A stretch of 64,000 nt of DNA from Paracoccaceae bacterium (GCA_024742405.1 JANSYP010000002.1:372001-436000); one strand, 5' to 3'. Shown: positions 8,695 through 17,489, numbered from the stretch's first letter. Made by a program: numbers and translations. Notes: generated by a model not told the origin, from the letters alone.

Positions 8695-9387
8695 ATGCCC
8701 CGCCTAGACGACCCTCTGCCCCATGACCAGCACGCGACCGTGAGCTTTCGCGACGGCGTGCCCGTCTCGGCGCGTTTCGACGACCCCTATTATTCGCTGC
8801 AGGACGGCGCTGCCGAGTGCGCTTATGTCTTTCTCGCCGGCAATGATCTGCCTGCCCGCTTCCGCGACGGGTTTCATATCGCGGAACTTGGCTTCGGCAC
8901 CGGGTTGAACCTGCTTGTAGCCCTTGCTGCGTGGGAAGGAACCGGCCTGACGGGCAGCTTCCACTTCACCAGTTTCGAGGCCTTCCCACTGAGCGCCGCG
9001 CACACCGCCACCGCGCTCGCGCAATTGCCCGTGAATCGCGCCCACGCCGCGAAGCTGACCGACGCAATCGCCACGGGCCGGACGCGATTTCCCGTCGGGC
9101 CTGCCGAAGTCACACTGATCGTCGGCGACGCCCGCACAACCCTGCCCGAGTGGGACGGCCGCGTCGACGCCTGGTTCCTCGACGGTTTTGCGCCCGCCCG
9201 GAACCCCGAGCTGTGGGAGCCGACCCTGATGATGCAGGTCGCCCGCCACACAGCCTCGAACGGCAGCTTCGCCACTTACACGGCCGCCGGGTCCGTGCGC
9301 CGGGCGCTGGACGCCGCTGGGTTCAAGGTTTCGCGCCGCACCGGCTTCGGCCGCAAACGCCATATGACCACTGGACGGCTACGATGA
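8695..9387 (+). CDS. mnmD: tRNA (5-methylaminomethyl-2-thiouridine)(34) methyltransferase, MnmD-like
   Basis: A 230-residue SAM-dependent methyltransferase. The SAM-binding motif is AELGFGTGLNLL and the family signature DGFAPARNPELW follows VDAWFL, as in the MnmD (C2) half of E. coli MnmC. It methylates nm5s2U34 to mnm5s2U in the wobble position of tRNAs. The N-terminal HD-x-Y segment (SARFDDPYYSLQDG-like) is also typical. The start ATG 8695 lacks a strong ribosome-binding site. It overlaps the following DMT transporter gene by four bases (ATGA). The partner oxidoreductase domain is probably the divergent gene on the other strand. Confidence 0.88.
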   Translation: MPRLDDPLPHDQHATVSFRDGVPVSARFDDPYYSLQDGAAECAYVFLAGNDLPARFRDGFHIAELGFGTGLNLLVALAAWEGTGLTGSFHFTSFEAFPLSAAHTATALAQLPVNRAHAAKLTDAIATGRTRFPVGPAEVTLIVGDARTTLPEWDGRVDAWFLDGFAPARNPELWEPTLMMQVARHTASNGSFATYTAAGSVRRALDAAGFKVSRRTGFGRKRHMTTGRLR

Positions 9388-10295
9388 CGGCGACGGTGCA
9401 GTCCGGAGCGATGGCCGCACCGCAAAACACCCGCAGGGGCATCGCGCTGATGGTTGCGACGACCATCATCTTCACCCTGCAGGATGCGTTCTCGCGTCAC
9501 CTGGGCACGGAATACAACGTGCTGATGGTGGTGATGATCCGGTTCTGGTTCTTCGGCGCCTTCGTCGTCTGGCTTGCGCTGCGCCGCGCCGGCAGCCTGC
9601 GCAAGGCCGCGGCGACAAAGCAGCCGGGCCTGCAGATCCTGCGTGGGCTGCTGCTCGCCGGTGAGATTTGCGTGATGGTCCTGGCCTTCGTGCAGCTCGG
9701 CCTCGTGGACACCCACGCCGTCTTCATCTGCTACCCGCTGATCGTCGCGGCGCTTTCCGGACCGCTGCTGGGCGAACGCGTGGGCTGGCGCCGCTGGGGC
9801 GCCATCGCTGTGGGCTTGGCCGGCGTGCTTGTCGTGTTGCAGCCCGGCCTGGGAGTCTTCGAACCCGGCGCCGTCCTGCCGCTGCTCGCAGCGACGATGT
9901 TCGCGCTCTATGCGCTACTGACGCGCTACGCGGCCCGCACGGACAGTGCAGCCACGAGCTTTTTCTGGGCCGGCGTGACCGGCGCACTGGCCATGACCGC
10001 CGTGGGGATCTGGTTTTGGGAGCCCATGGCGCCACGCGACTGGGGCTGGATGGCAGCGCTTTGCGTCTCGGGCGCATTCGGCCATTGGCTTCTGATCAAG
10101 TGCTACGAGGTCGCCGAGGCCAGCGCCGTGCAGCCGTTCGCCTATCTGCAGCTCGTCTGGGCCTCGCTGATCGGCGTCACGATCTTCGGAGAAACGGTAA
10201 CGATGCCCGTCGTGGTCGGCGCCGCCCTGGTGATCGCCGCAGGTCTCTTCACCCTCTGGCGCGAGCGCGCAATGCAGAGTTCGGCGCCGACCTGA
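9384..10295 (+). CDS. EamA/DMT-family inner-membrane transporter
   Basis: A 303-residue protein with about ten hydrophobic helices arranged as two EamA repeats. Typical features are the first-repeat helix AFSRHLGTEYNVLMVVMIRFWF, the end of the first repeat SGPLLGERVGWRRWGAIAVGLAGV, and the matching second-repeat segment ASLIGVTIFGETVTMPVVVGAALV. Such proteins export or import metabolites; the substrate cannot be inferred. The start ATG overlaps the mnmD stop, so the two are translationally coupled, though no functional link to tRNA modification is apparent. Confidence 0.88.
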   Translation: MTATVQSGAMAAPQNTRRGIALMVATTIIFTLQDAFSRHLGTEYNVLMVVMIRFWFFGAFVVWLALRRAGSLRKAAATKQPGLQILRGLLLAGEICVMVLAFVQLGLVDTHAVFICYPLIVAALSGPLLGERVGWRRWGAIAVGLAGVLVVLQPGLGVFEPGAVLPLLAATMFALYALLTRYAARTDSAATSFFWAGVTGALAMTAVGIWFWEPMAPRDWGWMAALCVSGAFGHWLLIKCYEVAEASAVQPFAYLQLVWASLIGVTIFGETVTMPVVVGAALVIAAGLFTLWRERAMQSSAPT

Positions 10296-10534
10296 CCAGC
10301 GGCGCGCACTACGAAAAGCTGAACAGCCCGGCGGCCATCATGGGCAGGCGCACCAGCGCCTGCACGGCCCAACGCCCGGGGCGCGCCCGGCAGGGCGGGC
10401 TTCGGGGACGGGAGCACACCGGCCCGGATCCGCCCATCACTATTTGGTTCTCCGGAATTTCAAGATCGCGTGCTATGATGTCGCAGACATGCGCGGCCGG
10501 GCCTCGGCCCGACCCACAACCTGGGGAGAGCAGC

Positions 10535-11410
10535 ATGGTCAAGACAATCGGAAATCCACTGACTTGGACCGCCGGAGCGGTGAGCTCTGCGGGAACCTAT
10601 CTGGCCGACACGACGGGGCGCATCGGCGGAGAGGCGGCCGCGGCCCCGCCGATCATCCGCGACATGACCACGGAGGACATCCGCGTCGCGCTGCGCAAGG
10701 GGCTCGACGATTTCATGGCCCTGCGCAGCGACGTGATCTTTATGTGCGTGCTCTACCCGCTGATTGGACTGTGTCTGTCGCTGTTCGCCTTCAACGCCAG
10801 CCTTGCCCCCTATCTCTTTCCCATGGCCTCGGGCTTTGCCCTGATTGGCCCGATCGCCGCCGTCGGGCTCTATGAGATGAGCCGTCTGCGCGAGGCCGGG
10901 CACCAGACCGGCTGGGGCGATGCTTTCGCGCTGCTCAGATCGCCCGCCATCGGCCCGCTGGTGGTGATGGGGCTCTATCTGCTGCTGATCTTTGCGATCT
11001 GGCTGCTCTGTGCCCGTCTGATCTACACATTCACCATGGGTGCGGGCCCGCCCGAGAGCATCGGTGCGTTTCTGAGCGACGTGTTCACGACCCCCGGAGG
11101 CCGAGCGATGATCCTGCTGGGTATTCCCGCGGGCGGACTTTTCGCCCTGCTTGTCCTGACGGTCAGCGTGGTGTCGATCCCGATGCTGGTCGACCGCGAT
11201 GTCGGACTGCCTACAGCCGTTGTCACGTCGTTGCGGGTCTCACAACGCAATCCCAAGGTCATCGGGCTCTGGGGCCTGATCGTCGCGACCGGGCTCGTCC
11301 TGGGCTCGATCCCGCTCTTTCTGGGTTTGATCGTGGTGATGCCCGTGCTTGGCCACGCGAGCTGGCATCTCTACCGGAGGGCTGTGGAACCGATCACCCA
11401 GTCCGACTGA
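10535..11410 (+). CDS. DUF2189 family integral membrane protein
   Basis: A 291-residue membrane protein. After about 60 soluble residues including PPIIRDMTTEDIRVALRKGLDDF come six or more hydrophobic segments, with the conserved DUF2189-like stretch GLYEMSRLREAGHQTGWGDAF and the later VSIPMLVDRDVGLPTAVVTSL. Function of the family is unknown; it is common in Rhodobacteraceae. The start ATG 10535 follows a GGGGAGAG ribosome-binding site. The 240 bases upstream carry an extended -10-like TGCTATGAT at 10471-10479 but no convincing -35. Confidence 0.8.
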   Translation: MVKTIGNPLTWTAGAVSSAGTYLADTTGRIGGEAAAAPPIIRDMTTEDIRVALRKGLDDFMALRSDVIFMCVLYPLIGLCLSLFAFNASLAPYLFPMASGFALIGPIAAVGLYEMSRLREAGHQTGWGDAFALLRSPAIGPLVVMGLYLLLIFAIWLLCARLIYTFTMGAGPPESIGAFLSDVFTTPGGRAMILLGIPAGGLFALLVLTVSVVSIPMLVDRDVGLPTAVVTSLRVSQRNPKVIGLWGLIVATGLVLGSIPLFLGLIVVMPVLGHASWHLYRRAVEPITQSD

Positions 11411-11597
11411 CCCCGGGACCAGGGATCGCACACTCCGCGGGGGACCTGGACCGCGTCATCCACTGTTGGCCTTTGCCGCGCAACCGAACACCGCCAGCGG
11501 CCTCTGCGGGAACGCACGCGGTTGGCACGGCACGTGTCCGGCGCGCGCCCGTCCTTTTCGCTTTTCTTTCCGCGCGATTTCACCTATGCGCAGGCGC

Positions 11598-11617
11598 TTC
11601 GGGGCAAAACCCCCGAA
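11598..11617 (+). promoter_or_regulatory. Stem-loop in rpsO leader
   Basis: TTCGGGG (11598-11604) and CCCCGAA (11611-11617) form a perfect 7-bp stem with a 6-base loop, about 70 bases before the rpsO start. S15 is known to repress its own mRNA through leader structures in several bacterial groups. This hairpin is a candidate part of such a leader, but I could not fold the whole 276-base region 11411-11686, which otherwise shows no gene. Confidence 0.3.
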
Positions 11618-11686
11618 ACCCCTCCACGGGCCTTGCTGGACGACATCCCGGCTCGCGCCATCACCCCTTTGATCAAGGAGACCCCG

Positions 11687-11956
11687 ATGTCGATCACTGT
11701 CGAAGACAAAGCCCGCGTCATGAAGGATTACGGCACCAAGGAGGGCGACACCGGTTCGCCAGAGGTCCAGGTCGCCATCCTCAGCTCTCGGATCGCAACC
11801 CTGACCGAGCATTTCAAGACCCACAAGAAAGACAACCACTCACGCCGGGGTCTGCTCAAGCTTGTGGCCCAGCGCCGCAAACTGCTCGATTACCTGCGCG
11901 GCAAGGACGAAGCCCGCTATCAGGATCTCATCAAGCGCCTCGGCCTGCGCCGCTGA
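11687..11956 (+). CDS. rpsO: 30S ribosomal protein S15
   Basis: An 89-residue protein colinear with S15: [26 protein letters not shown], the [21 protein letters not shown] core that contacts 16S rRNA helices, and the basic C-terminus ending IKRLGLRR. The start ATG 11687 has an AAGGAG ribosome-binding site. It is followed by a strong intrinsic terminator. In most proteobacteria pnp lies directly downstream; here a secreted amidohydrolase gene is inserted between them. truB, the usual upstream neighbour, is not present. Confidence 0.98.
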   Translation: MSITVEDKARVMKDYGTKEGDTGSPEVQVAILSSRIATLTEHFKTHKKDNHSRRGLLKLVAQRRKLLDYLRGKDEARYQDLIKRLGLRR

Positions 11957-11979
11957 TCCAGCAGCATACCGTGACGATG

Positions 11980-12010
11980 ACGCGCTCAATTCGGTTTGGG
12001 CGCGTTTTTA
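11980..12010 (+). terminator. Rho-independent terminator of rpsO
   Basis: A 10-bp stem (ACGCGCTCAA with TTGGGCGCGT, one T-G wobble) closes a TTCGGT loop and runs into TTTTT. It starts 24 bases after the rpsO stop. Confidence 0.9.
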
Positions 12011-12056
12011 TGTGCCCTCTACAAAGATCTGTTCGGTAAAGTTCACAGCCGTTAAC

Positions 12057-12080
12057 CCTTGGTGCAGCGCTGCACCAAGG
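12057..12080 (+). promoter_or_regulatory. Perfect 24-bp palindrome covering the ribosome-binding site of the amidohydrolase gene
   Basis: The half-site CCTTGGTGCAGC is followed at once by its exact reverse complement. The right arm ends in AAGG and, with the next A, forms the AAGGA ribosome-binding site of the gene that starts at 12089. As DNA it could be a repressor operator; as RNA it would fold into a hairpin of about nine base pairs that hides the ribosome-binding site. Both readings are inference. Confidence 0.7.
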
Positions 12081-12088
12081 ATGTCCAG

Positions 12089-13435
12089 ATGTTGAACTCG
12101 TTCCGAAACACGACTCTCGCCTTGTGTGCGGCGGTCATAGCGACCGCGGCGCCTGGCGCGGTCCTGGCGCAGAACATCGCGCCCATCGTGATCCGGGACG
12201 CCGCGATCTTTGACGGGGCCTCGCCGGACCTGATTACGGGATCGGATGTGCTGGTCGAAGACGGCATGATCTCGGCCATCGCTCCGGATATTGAGCTACC
12301 GGAGGGAGCGCAGATCATTGACGCCGCCGGTCGGACCATGATCCCCGGCCTGATCGACGTGCACTGGCACACCTCTTACGCCTATGCAGCGCAGAGCATG
12401 ATTGCCACTGGCGACGTTCTTGAAGTTGCGATCCGCGGTGCGATCGGTTCGGAAAAAACCCTGATGCGCGGTTTCACAACCGTGCGCGACGTGGGCGGCA
12501 ATCCGTTCGCCACCAAGCGAATGATCGACGCGGGCGAACTGGTCGGGCCGCGCATCTTTCCGTCCGGACCACCCATGAGCCAGACCTCCGGGCACTTCGA
12601 CTATCGCGCTGCTCAGGCCACGCCGACAAACCCCGGCGATGCCCTCGAATACTGGAACCGCAACTTCATCCTGCTCATTGCCGACGGCGTGCCCGAGGTG
12701 ATCAAACGGTCCCGCGAGGTGCTGCGCATGGGGGCATCACAGCTGAAAATCGCGGGCGGTGGTGGCGTGTCCTCGGTCTATGATCCGCTGGACGTGCAGG
12801 AATACACGTTTGACGAGATGCGTGCATTCGTCGAGGTCGCCGAGACATGGAACACCTATGTCGCTGCCCATATCTTCACTGACAAGGCCGTCCAGACCGC
12901 CGTGCGCGCGGGCATCAAGACCATCGAACATGGCTTTCTGATGAGTGAAGAGACACTGCAACTGATGAAAGACAACGACGTCTGGCTCAGCATCCAACCG
13001 CTGTTGAATGACGAGGACGCATTGAAATTCGACGATCCCGTCAGCACGGAGAAATGGATTCAGGTCACTGACGGCACCGACACGATCTACACGAAGGCCA
13101 AGGAAATCGGCGTCAAGATCGCCTTTGGCACGGACATGCTGTTTGACCCGGCCACGGCCGAAAAGCAGGGGGCGTTTCTTGCCAAGCTTCAGCGCTGGTT
13201 CACGCCATACGAAGTCATGAAGATGGCGACATCGACCAATGCGGAACTGCTCTATCTGTCCGGTCCGCGCAATCCCTACCAGGAGGGCCCGCTCGGGGTC
13301 ATCGCCGAAGGCGCCTACGCCGATCTGATACTGGTCGACGGCAACCCGCTTGAGGACATTGACCTGGTCGCCGATCCCCACGAAAACTCCGATCTCATCA
13401 TGAAGGGCGGCGAGGTCTTCAAGGACGCCCTCTAG
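12089..13435 (+). CDS. Secreted amidohydrolase family metallohydrolase
   Basis: A 448-residue amidohydrolase with a Sec signal (MLNSFRNTTLALCAAVIATA ending VLAQ). The first metal pair is GLIDVHWHTSYAY (HxH). The likely carboxylated Lys is in ASQLKIAGGGGVSS, later His ligands in YVAAHIF and TIEHGFL, and the metal-binding Asp in IAFGTDMLF. This order matches the prolidase-like/imidazolonepropionase-like amidohydrolases, several of which cleave dipeptides or amides in the periplasm. ATG 12089 is preferred over 12059 because it has AAGGA seven bases upstream and a clean signal peptide. It lies alone between the rpsO terminator and pnp, so it seems to be an independently controlled insertion in an otherwise conserved pair. 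Confidence 0.85.
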   Translation: MLNSFRNTTLALCAAVIATAAPGAVLAQNIAPIVIRDAAIFDGASPDLITGSDVLVEDGMISAIAPDIELPEGAQIIDAAGRTMIPGLIDVHWHTSYAYAAQSMIATGDVLEVAIRGAIGSEKTLMRGFTTVRDVGGNPFATKRMIDAGELVGPRIFPSGPPMSQTSGHFDYRAAQATPTNPGDALEYWNRNFILLIADGVPEVIKRSREVLRMGASQLKIAGGGGVSSVYDPLDVQEYTFDEMRAFVEVAETWNTYVAAHIFTDKAVQTAVRAGIKTIEHGFLMSEETLQLMKDNDVWLSIQPLLNDEDALKFDDPVSTEKWIQVTDGTDTIYTKAKEIGVKIAFGTDMLFDPATAEKQGAFLAKLQRWFTPYEVMKMATSTNAELLYLSGPRNPYQEGPLGVIAEGAYADLILVDGNPLEDIDLVADPHENSDLIMKGGEVFKDAL

Positions 13436-13579
13436 ACGCGCACCGATCAGCGCCGCAAGCAACCTGCGTTGACGCGCGGGCCGGAGGATACGTGGTTTTC
13501 AACGGTCCCGAACTGCTGTAGAGGCGCGCAATCTGAGACGTGGCGCTCGGACCCCGGCGCTGTGCGTAGGACAGGGGTC

Positions 13580-13637
13580 GGCGGCAATGGGGCCGCCAAG
13601 CAAACGGGAGACCCGGGATACGCCCGGGAGCGCTCCC
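13580..13637 (+). promoter_or_regulatory. Leader stem-loops upstream of pnp
   Basis: Three elements lie within 60 bases: GGCGGC (13580-13585) pairing with GCCGCC (13592-13597); CCCGGG (13612-13617) pairing with CCCGGG (13623-13628); and the palindrome GGGAGCGCTCCC (13626-13637), which competes with the second stem. E. coli pnp is autoregulated through a leader hairpin processed by RNase III; a similar role here is inferred from position only. Confidence 0.4.
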
Positions 13638-13652
13638 AGATAGGAAATGCAA

Positions 13653-15791
13653 ATGTTCGATATCGTAACCAAATCCATGCAGTGGGGCGACGAAACCCTC
13701 ACGCTGGAAACCGGCAAGGTCGCCCGTCAGGCCGACGGATCGGTGATCGCCACCCTCGGCGAGACCTCCGTGATGGCCAACGTCACATTCGCCAAGTCCC
13801 CCAAGCCGGGACAGGATTTCTTTCCCCTGACCGTCCACTATCAGGAAAAATACTATGCCGCGGGCAAGATCCCCGGTGGCTTCTTCAAGCGCGAGGCGCG
13901 TCCGACCGAGAAGGAAACGCTGACCGCGCGCCTGATCGACCGGCCGATCCGCCCGCTCTTCGTGCCCGGCTTCAAGCATGAAGTGCTCGTGATGTGCACC
14001 GTGCTCAGCCACGATCTGGTCAACGACCCCGACATCGTCGCGATGATCGCCGCCTCCGCCGCGCTGACGATCTCCGGCGCGCCTTTCATGGGTCCGATCG
14101 CCTGCGCGCGCGTCGGCTTTGTCGACGGCGAATATGTGCTGAATCCGTCCGTGGACGACATGGACCGGCTGCGCAACAACCCCGAGCAGCGGCTCGATCT
14201 GGTCGTTGCCGGCACCCGCGACGCGGTCATGATGGTCGAATCGGAAGCCTACGAGCTGTCCGAGGCCGAAATGCTCGGCGCCGTGACCTTCGCCCATGAC
14301 GCGCTCAAGCCGGTCGTCGATCTGATCATCGATCTGGCCGAGGACGCCGCCAAGGAGCCGTTCGACTTCCAGGCCCCCGACTATTCGGATCTCTACGCGG
14401 CTGTCAAAGCTGCCGGAGAGGCACAGATGCGCGATGCCTTCGCGATCACCGACAAGCAGGAGCGCACGACCGCCATCGCGGCGGCCCGCGAGGCCATCCT
14501 GGCCACCCTCACGGACGAACAGCGTGAAGACTCCAATCTCGGCTCGGCCCTGAAGAAGCTTGAATCCTCGATCCTGCGCGGCGGCATCATTTCGGGCGGC
14601 GCCCGCATTGACGGCCGCGCCCGCGATCAGGTCCGCCCGATCGTGTCCGAGGTCGGCATCCTGCCCCGGACCCATGGCTCGGCGCTTTTCACCCGCGGCG
14701 AAACCCAGGGGCTCGTGGTCACGACGCTGGGCACAGGCGATGACGAGCAGATGATCGATGCCCTCCAGGGCACGTACCGCAGTAACTTCCTGCTGCATTA
14801 CAACTTCCCCCCCTATTCGGTGGGCGAAGTCGGCCGCGTCTCCGGCCCCGGACGCCGCGAGATCGGCCATGGCAAGCTCGCCTGGCGCGCGCTTCAGGCC
14901 GTCCTGCCGCCGGCGACGGAGTTCCCATACACGATCCGCGTCGTCTCGGAGATCACCGAATCGAACGGCTCCTCCTCCATGGCCTCGGTCTGCGGCGGCT
15001 CGCTCAGCATGATGGACGCCGGTGTCCCGCTCTCCGCCCCCGTGGCGGGTGTGGCCATGGGCCTGATCCTGGAAGAGGACGGCCAGTTCGCCGTCCTGAC
15101 CGACATCCTGGGCGACGAGGACCATCTCGGCGACATGGACTTCAAGGTCGCAGGCACAGAAAATGGCATCACCTCGCTGCAGATGGACATCAAGGTCGCC
15201 GGCATCACGCCGGAAATCATGGAGCAGGCCCTGGCTCAGGCCAAGGACGGCCGGATGCACATCCTCGGCGAGATGTCCAAGGCGCTCAGCGCAGGCCGGT
15301 CGGAATTCTCCGCCCACGCCCCGCGCATCGAGACCATGACCGTGCCCACCGACAAGATCCGCGAAGTGATCGGTTCGGGCGGCAAGGTGATCCGCGAGAT
15401 CGTCGAGGTCTCGGGCGCCAAGGTCGACATCAACGACGATGGCGTGATCAAGATCGCCTCGGCCAATGCCGAAGCCATCCAAAAGGCCTATGACATGATC
15501 TATTCGATCGTGGCCGAGCCCGAAGAAGGCAAGATCTACAAGGGCAAGGTCGTCAAGATCGTCGACTTCGGCGCCTTCGTGAACTTCTTCGGCAAACGCG
15601 ACGGGCTGGTCCATGTCAGCCAGATCGAGAACCGGCGCCTGAACCATCCCTCCGACGTGCTCACGGAGGGCCAGGAGGTCTGGGTCAAGCTGCTGGGCTT
15701 CGACGACCGCGGCAAAGTGCGCCTGTCGATGAAAATCGTCGATCAGGAAACGGGTCTTGATGCCCAAAAGTCCGAAGAACCCGCAGACTGA
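13653..15791 (+). CDS. pnp: Polyribonucleotide nucleotidyltransferase (PNPase)
   Basis: A 712-residue PNPase, full length. Two RNase PH domains (about 1-215 and 310-550) are separated by the helical linker. The catalytic region of the second domain contains [20 protein letters not shown]. The KH domain ([20 protein letters not shown]) and S1 domain ([29 protein letters not shown]) follow. It phosphorolyses RNA 3' to 5' and works in the RNA degradosome. ATG 13653 is chosen because AGGAA lies seven bases before it; ATG 13647 is too close to that site. The leader has stable stem-loops and the gene ends in a strong terminator. Confidence 0.98.
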   Translation: MFDIVTKSMQWGDETLTLETGKVARQADGSVIATLGETSVMANVTFAKSPKPGQDFFPLTVHYQEKYYAAGKIPGGFFKREARPTEKETLTARLIDRPIRPLFVPGFKHEVLVMCTVLSHDLVNDPDIVAMIAASAALTISGAPFMGPIACARVGFVDGEYVLNPSVDDMDRLRNNPEQRLDLVVAGTRDAVMMVESEAYELSEAEMLGAVTFAHDALKPVVDLIIDLAEDAAKEPFDFQAPDYSDLYAAVKAAGEAQMRDAFAITDKQERTTAIAAAREAILATLTDEQREDSNLGSALKKLESSILRGGIISGGARIDGRARDQVRPIVSEVGILPRTHGSALFTRGETQGLVVTTLGTGDDEQMIDALQGTYRSNFLLHYNFPPYSVGEVGRVSGPGRREIGHGKLAWRALQAVLPPATEFPYTIRVVSEITESNGSSSMASVCGGSLSMMDAGVPLSAPVAGVAMGLILEEDGQFAVLTDILGDEDHLGDMDFKVAGTENGITSLQMDIKVAGITPEIMEQALAQAKDGRMHILGEMSKALSAGRSEFSAHAPRIETMTVPTDKIREVIGSGGKVIREIVEVSGAKVDINDDGVIKIASANAEAIQKAYDMIYSIVAEPEEGKIYKGKVVKIVDFGAFVNFFGKRDGLVHVSQIENRRLNHPSDVLTEGQEVWVKLLGFDDRGKVRLSMKIVDQETGLDAQKSEEPAD

Positions 15792-15819
15792 CGCGGATAT
15801 CTTCGCTCAAGATTTCGAT

Positions 15820-15850
15820 ATGGCCCGCGACATCGCGGGCCATTTTTTTT
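15820..15850 (+). terminator. Rho-independent terminator of pnp
   Basis: A perfect 10-bp stem, ATGGCCCGCG with CGCGGGCCAT, closes a four-base loop (ACAT) and runs into eight Ts, 28 bases after the pnp stop. Confidence 0.95.
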
Positions 15851-16027
15851 GCGGTGCCCGGAAAGTGACGTTAAGTAAGCTTGCAGGGATTCGGCGGCCT
15901 GACAGCTGAATCGGCGAAACTCCGCCTGTCCTTGTTCGACTGTGTTTTAATCGTGCGCAACAATCGAAAATTCGTGCCATAGTATCCTTGTGTGAAATAG
16001 TTCCACGGTGCAGCGCTGGAGAGGCCC

Positions 16028-16564
16028 ATGCAAGCTGGACTATCACTTTCTCTGATTTCCGATGCCATGGGTCGTTGCTTTGGCTATTGGAACGGTTTGC
16101 GCGCGGGGGGCTCGGCCCCCACGCTGCTTGAGCTCGACCCGTTCTTTTCGTCGGCACTGACCGAATGCGCCATCGCCGCCGACGTCAGCGGCCCGCCGGA
16201 AGACTTCGCCTTCTGGGCGGTCGGCAACGCGCTGTTGCCTTATGTCAAGGATACAAGGCCGGGGCGCAGCTTTGCAGAGCTTCATGGGGAGCTTGGCGAT
16301 AGCCTTCTGTGGCAGGCCTATGCCGCAGTCAAAACCCGCGGCATGCCGCACTTTGCAGCCTTTGACTATGACGGTCCGGTGCCGGGCATCCGCTCGACCC
16401 GGGAGTTGTTCCTGCCCTTCCGGCAACCGGAAACCTCTGACATCGGCGATGTCCTGACAGTGGTGGAATTCTCCACCGATCCCGTCCCGCGCGACACGCT
16501 CGGCGCGAGCCAGCGCGTGCCGCTGCCGGTGAAGTCCCGGCGCCGGGTCCTGGCTACGACTTGA
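16028..16564 (+). CDS. PAS domain protein (PAS_5 family)
   Basis: A 178-residue cytoplasmic protein with a single PAS_5-type domain: YWNGLRAGGSAPTLLELDPFF, then DFAFWAVGNALLPYVKDTRPGRSFAEL, then a variable C-terminus. The family is largely alphaproteobacterial and often acts as a stand-alone sensor without an output domain; Caulobacter MopJ belongs to it. Two GANTC sites (CcrM methylation motif) lie upstream at 15888-15892 and 15908-15912. The gene ends 11 bases inside the convergent ABC permease gene. Ligand and partner are unknown. Confidence 0.7.
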   Translation: MQAGLSLSLISDAMGRCFGYWNGLRAGGSAPTLLELDPFFSSALTECAIAADVSGPPEDFAFWAVGNALLPYVKDTRPGRSFAELHGELGDSLLWQAYAAVKTRGMPHFAAFDYDGPVPGIRSTRELFLPFRQPETSDIGDVLTVVEFSTDPVPRDTLGASQRVPLPVKSRRRVLATT

Positions 16565-17357
16565 GCCGGTAGCCCATCCGCAGCCAGCGCCAGACCAGCG
16601 CGCAGACCGCGGCCGTGCTCACGATGCAAATCACCAGCCCAAGCCACGGCGAGCTGTCCGACACCCCCAGAATGCCGTAGCGCACCCCGTCGATCAGATA
16701 GAACATCGGATTGACGTGCAGCACCGTCTGCATGACCGGCGGCACCGCCTCGATTGAATAGAAGGTGCCCGACAGAAAGCTCAGCGGTGTGATGAAGAAG
16801 TTCGTGATTGCGGCAAGCTGGTCGAACTTGTTGGCCAGAATCCCCGCCATCATCCCCAGTGCACCCAGCAGCGTGCTGCCGAGCACGACGAAGACCAGCA
16901 ACCAGACCGGATGCGCCACGCCCATCCCGAGCGCCAGCACCATCAGTGCCAGGATCGCCGTGCCGACGAACAGGCCCCGTGCGATCCCCCCGGCCAGATA
17001 GCCGGCCAGCATCTCTCCGGGTGACAGCGGCGGCATCAGCGTGTCGACGATGTTGCCCATGATCTTGGCGCCCGCCAGCGAAGACGAGGTATTGCCGAAC
17101 GCGTTCTGGATCACCGTCATCATCAGGATGCCGGGGGCCAGAAACTCGATGAATCGCACCCCCATCACATCGCCGCGGCCAGGCCCGATGGCGATGGTGA
17201 AGATCACGAGAAACAGTGCGCCCGTGACCAGCGGCGCCATCAGGGTCTGGGCCCAGACGGCCATGAAGCGCCGGACCTCACGCTCGGCCAGCGTCGCCGT
17301 GCCGAGCCAGTTGACCCGTCCGAAGCGACGCTCCCCCATATCCGTCATCTGCGCCAT
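16554..17357 (-). CDS. ABC-2 type transporter permease
   Basis: A 267-residue inner-membrane permease with six hydrophobic segments and the ABC-2 signature FYSIEAVPPVMQTVLHVNPMFYLIDGVRYGILG. The N-terminus (EREVRRFMAVWAQTLMAPLVTGALFLVIF) also fits the YadH/NodJ-like group, which exports polysaccharides, lipids or drugs. ATG 17357 has an AGGGGAT ribosome-binding site; longer reading into the gcrA region is not supported. No ATPase gene is adjacent, so the partner must be encoded elsewhere. It is divergent from gcrA and convergent with the PAS_5 gene, with an 11-base overlap. Confidence 0.85.
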   Translation of the reverse strand: MAQMTDMGERRFGRVNWLGTATLAEREVRRFMAVWAQTLMAPLVTGALFLVIFTIAIGPGRGDVMGVRFIEFLAPGILMMTVIQNAFGNTSSSLAGAKIMGNIVDTLMPPLSPGEMLAGYLAGGIARGLFVGTAILALMVLALGMGVAHPVWLLVFVVLGSTLLGALGMMAGILANKFDQLAAITNFFITPLSFLSGTFYSIEAVPPVMQTVLHVNPMFYLIDGVRYGILGVSDSSPWLGLVICIVSTAAVCALVWRWLRMGYRLKS

Positions 17358-17398
17358 GGCGATCCCCTGGTCTGACTGCTGGTCTGATGGTGCGTGCC

Positions 17399-17427
17399 TT
17401 GTAGCCCGGGCGCGCCCTGCATAGAAT
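17399..17427 (+). promoter_or_regulatory. Sigma-70-type promoter for gcrA
   Basis: TTGTAG at 17399-17404 and TAGAAT at 17422-17427 are separated by 17 bases, 63 bases before the gcrA start. The match is good for a GC-rich alphaproteobacterium. Confidence 0.6.
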
Positions 17428-17489
17428 AGGGTCTTGGTGTAGCACTCCAAAGCCGCGCGCGGCCTTGGGGCGGGAATGAAAGGGTGCCG

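Noticed and set aside
13419-15767. A 782-residue open frame on the minus strand across pnp
   Set aside because: It is a shadow of the pnp reading frame caused by high GC3 codon use; its His/Asp/Gly-rich translation has no family pattern.
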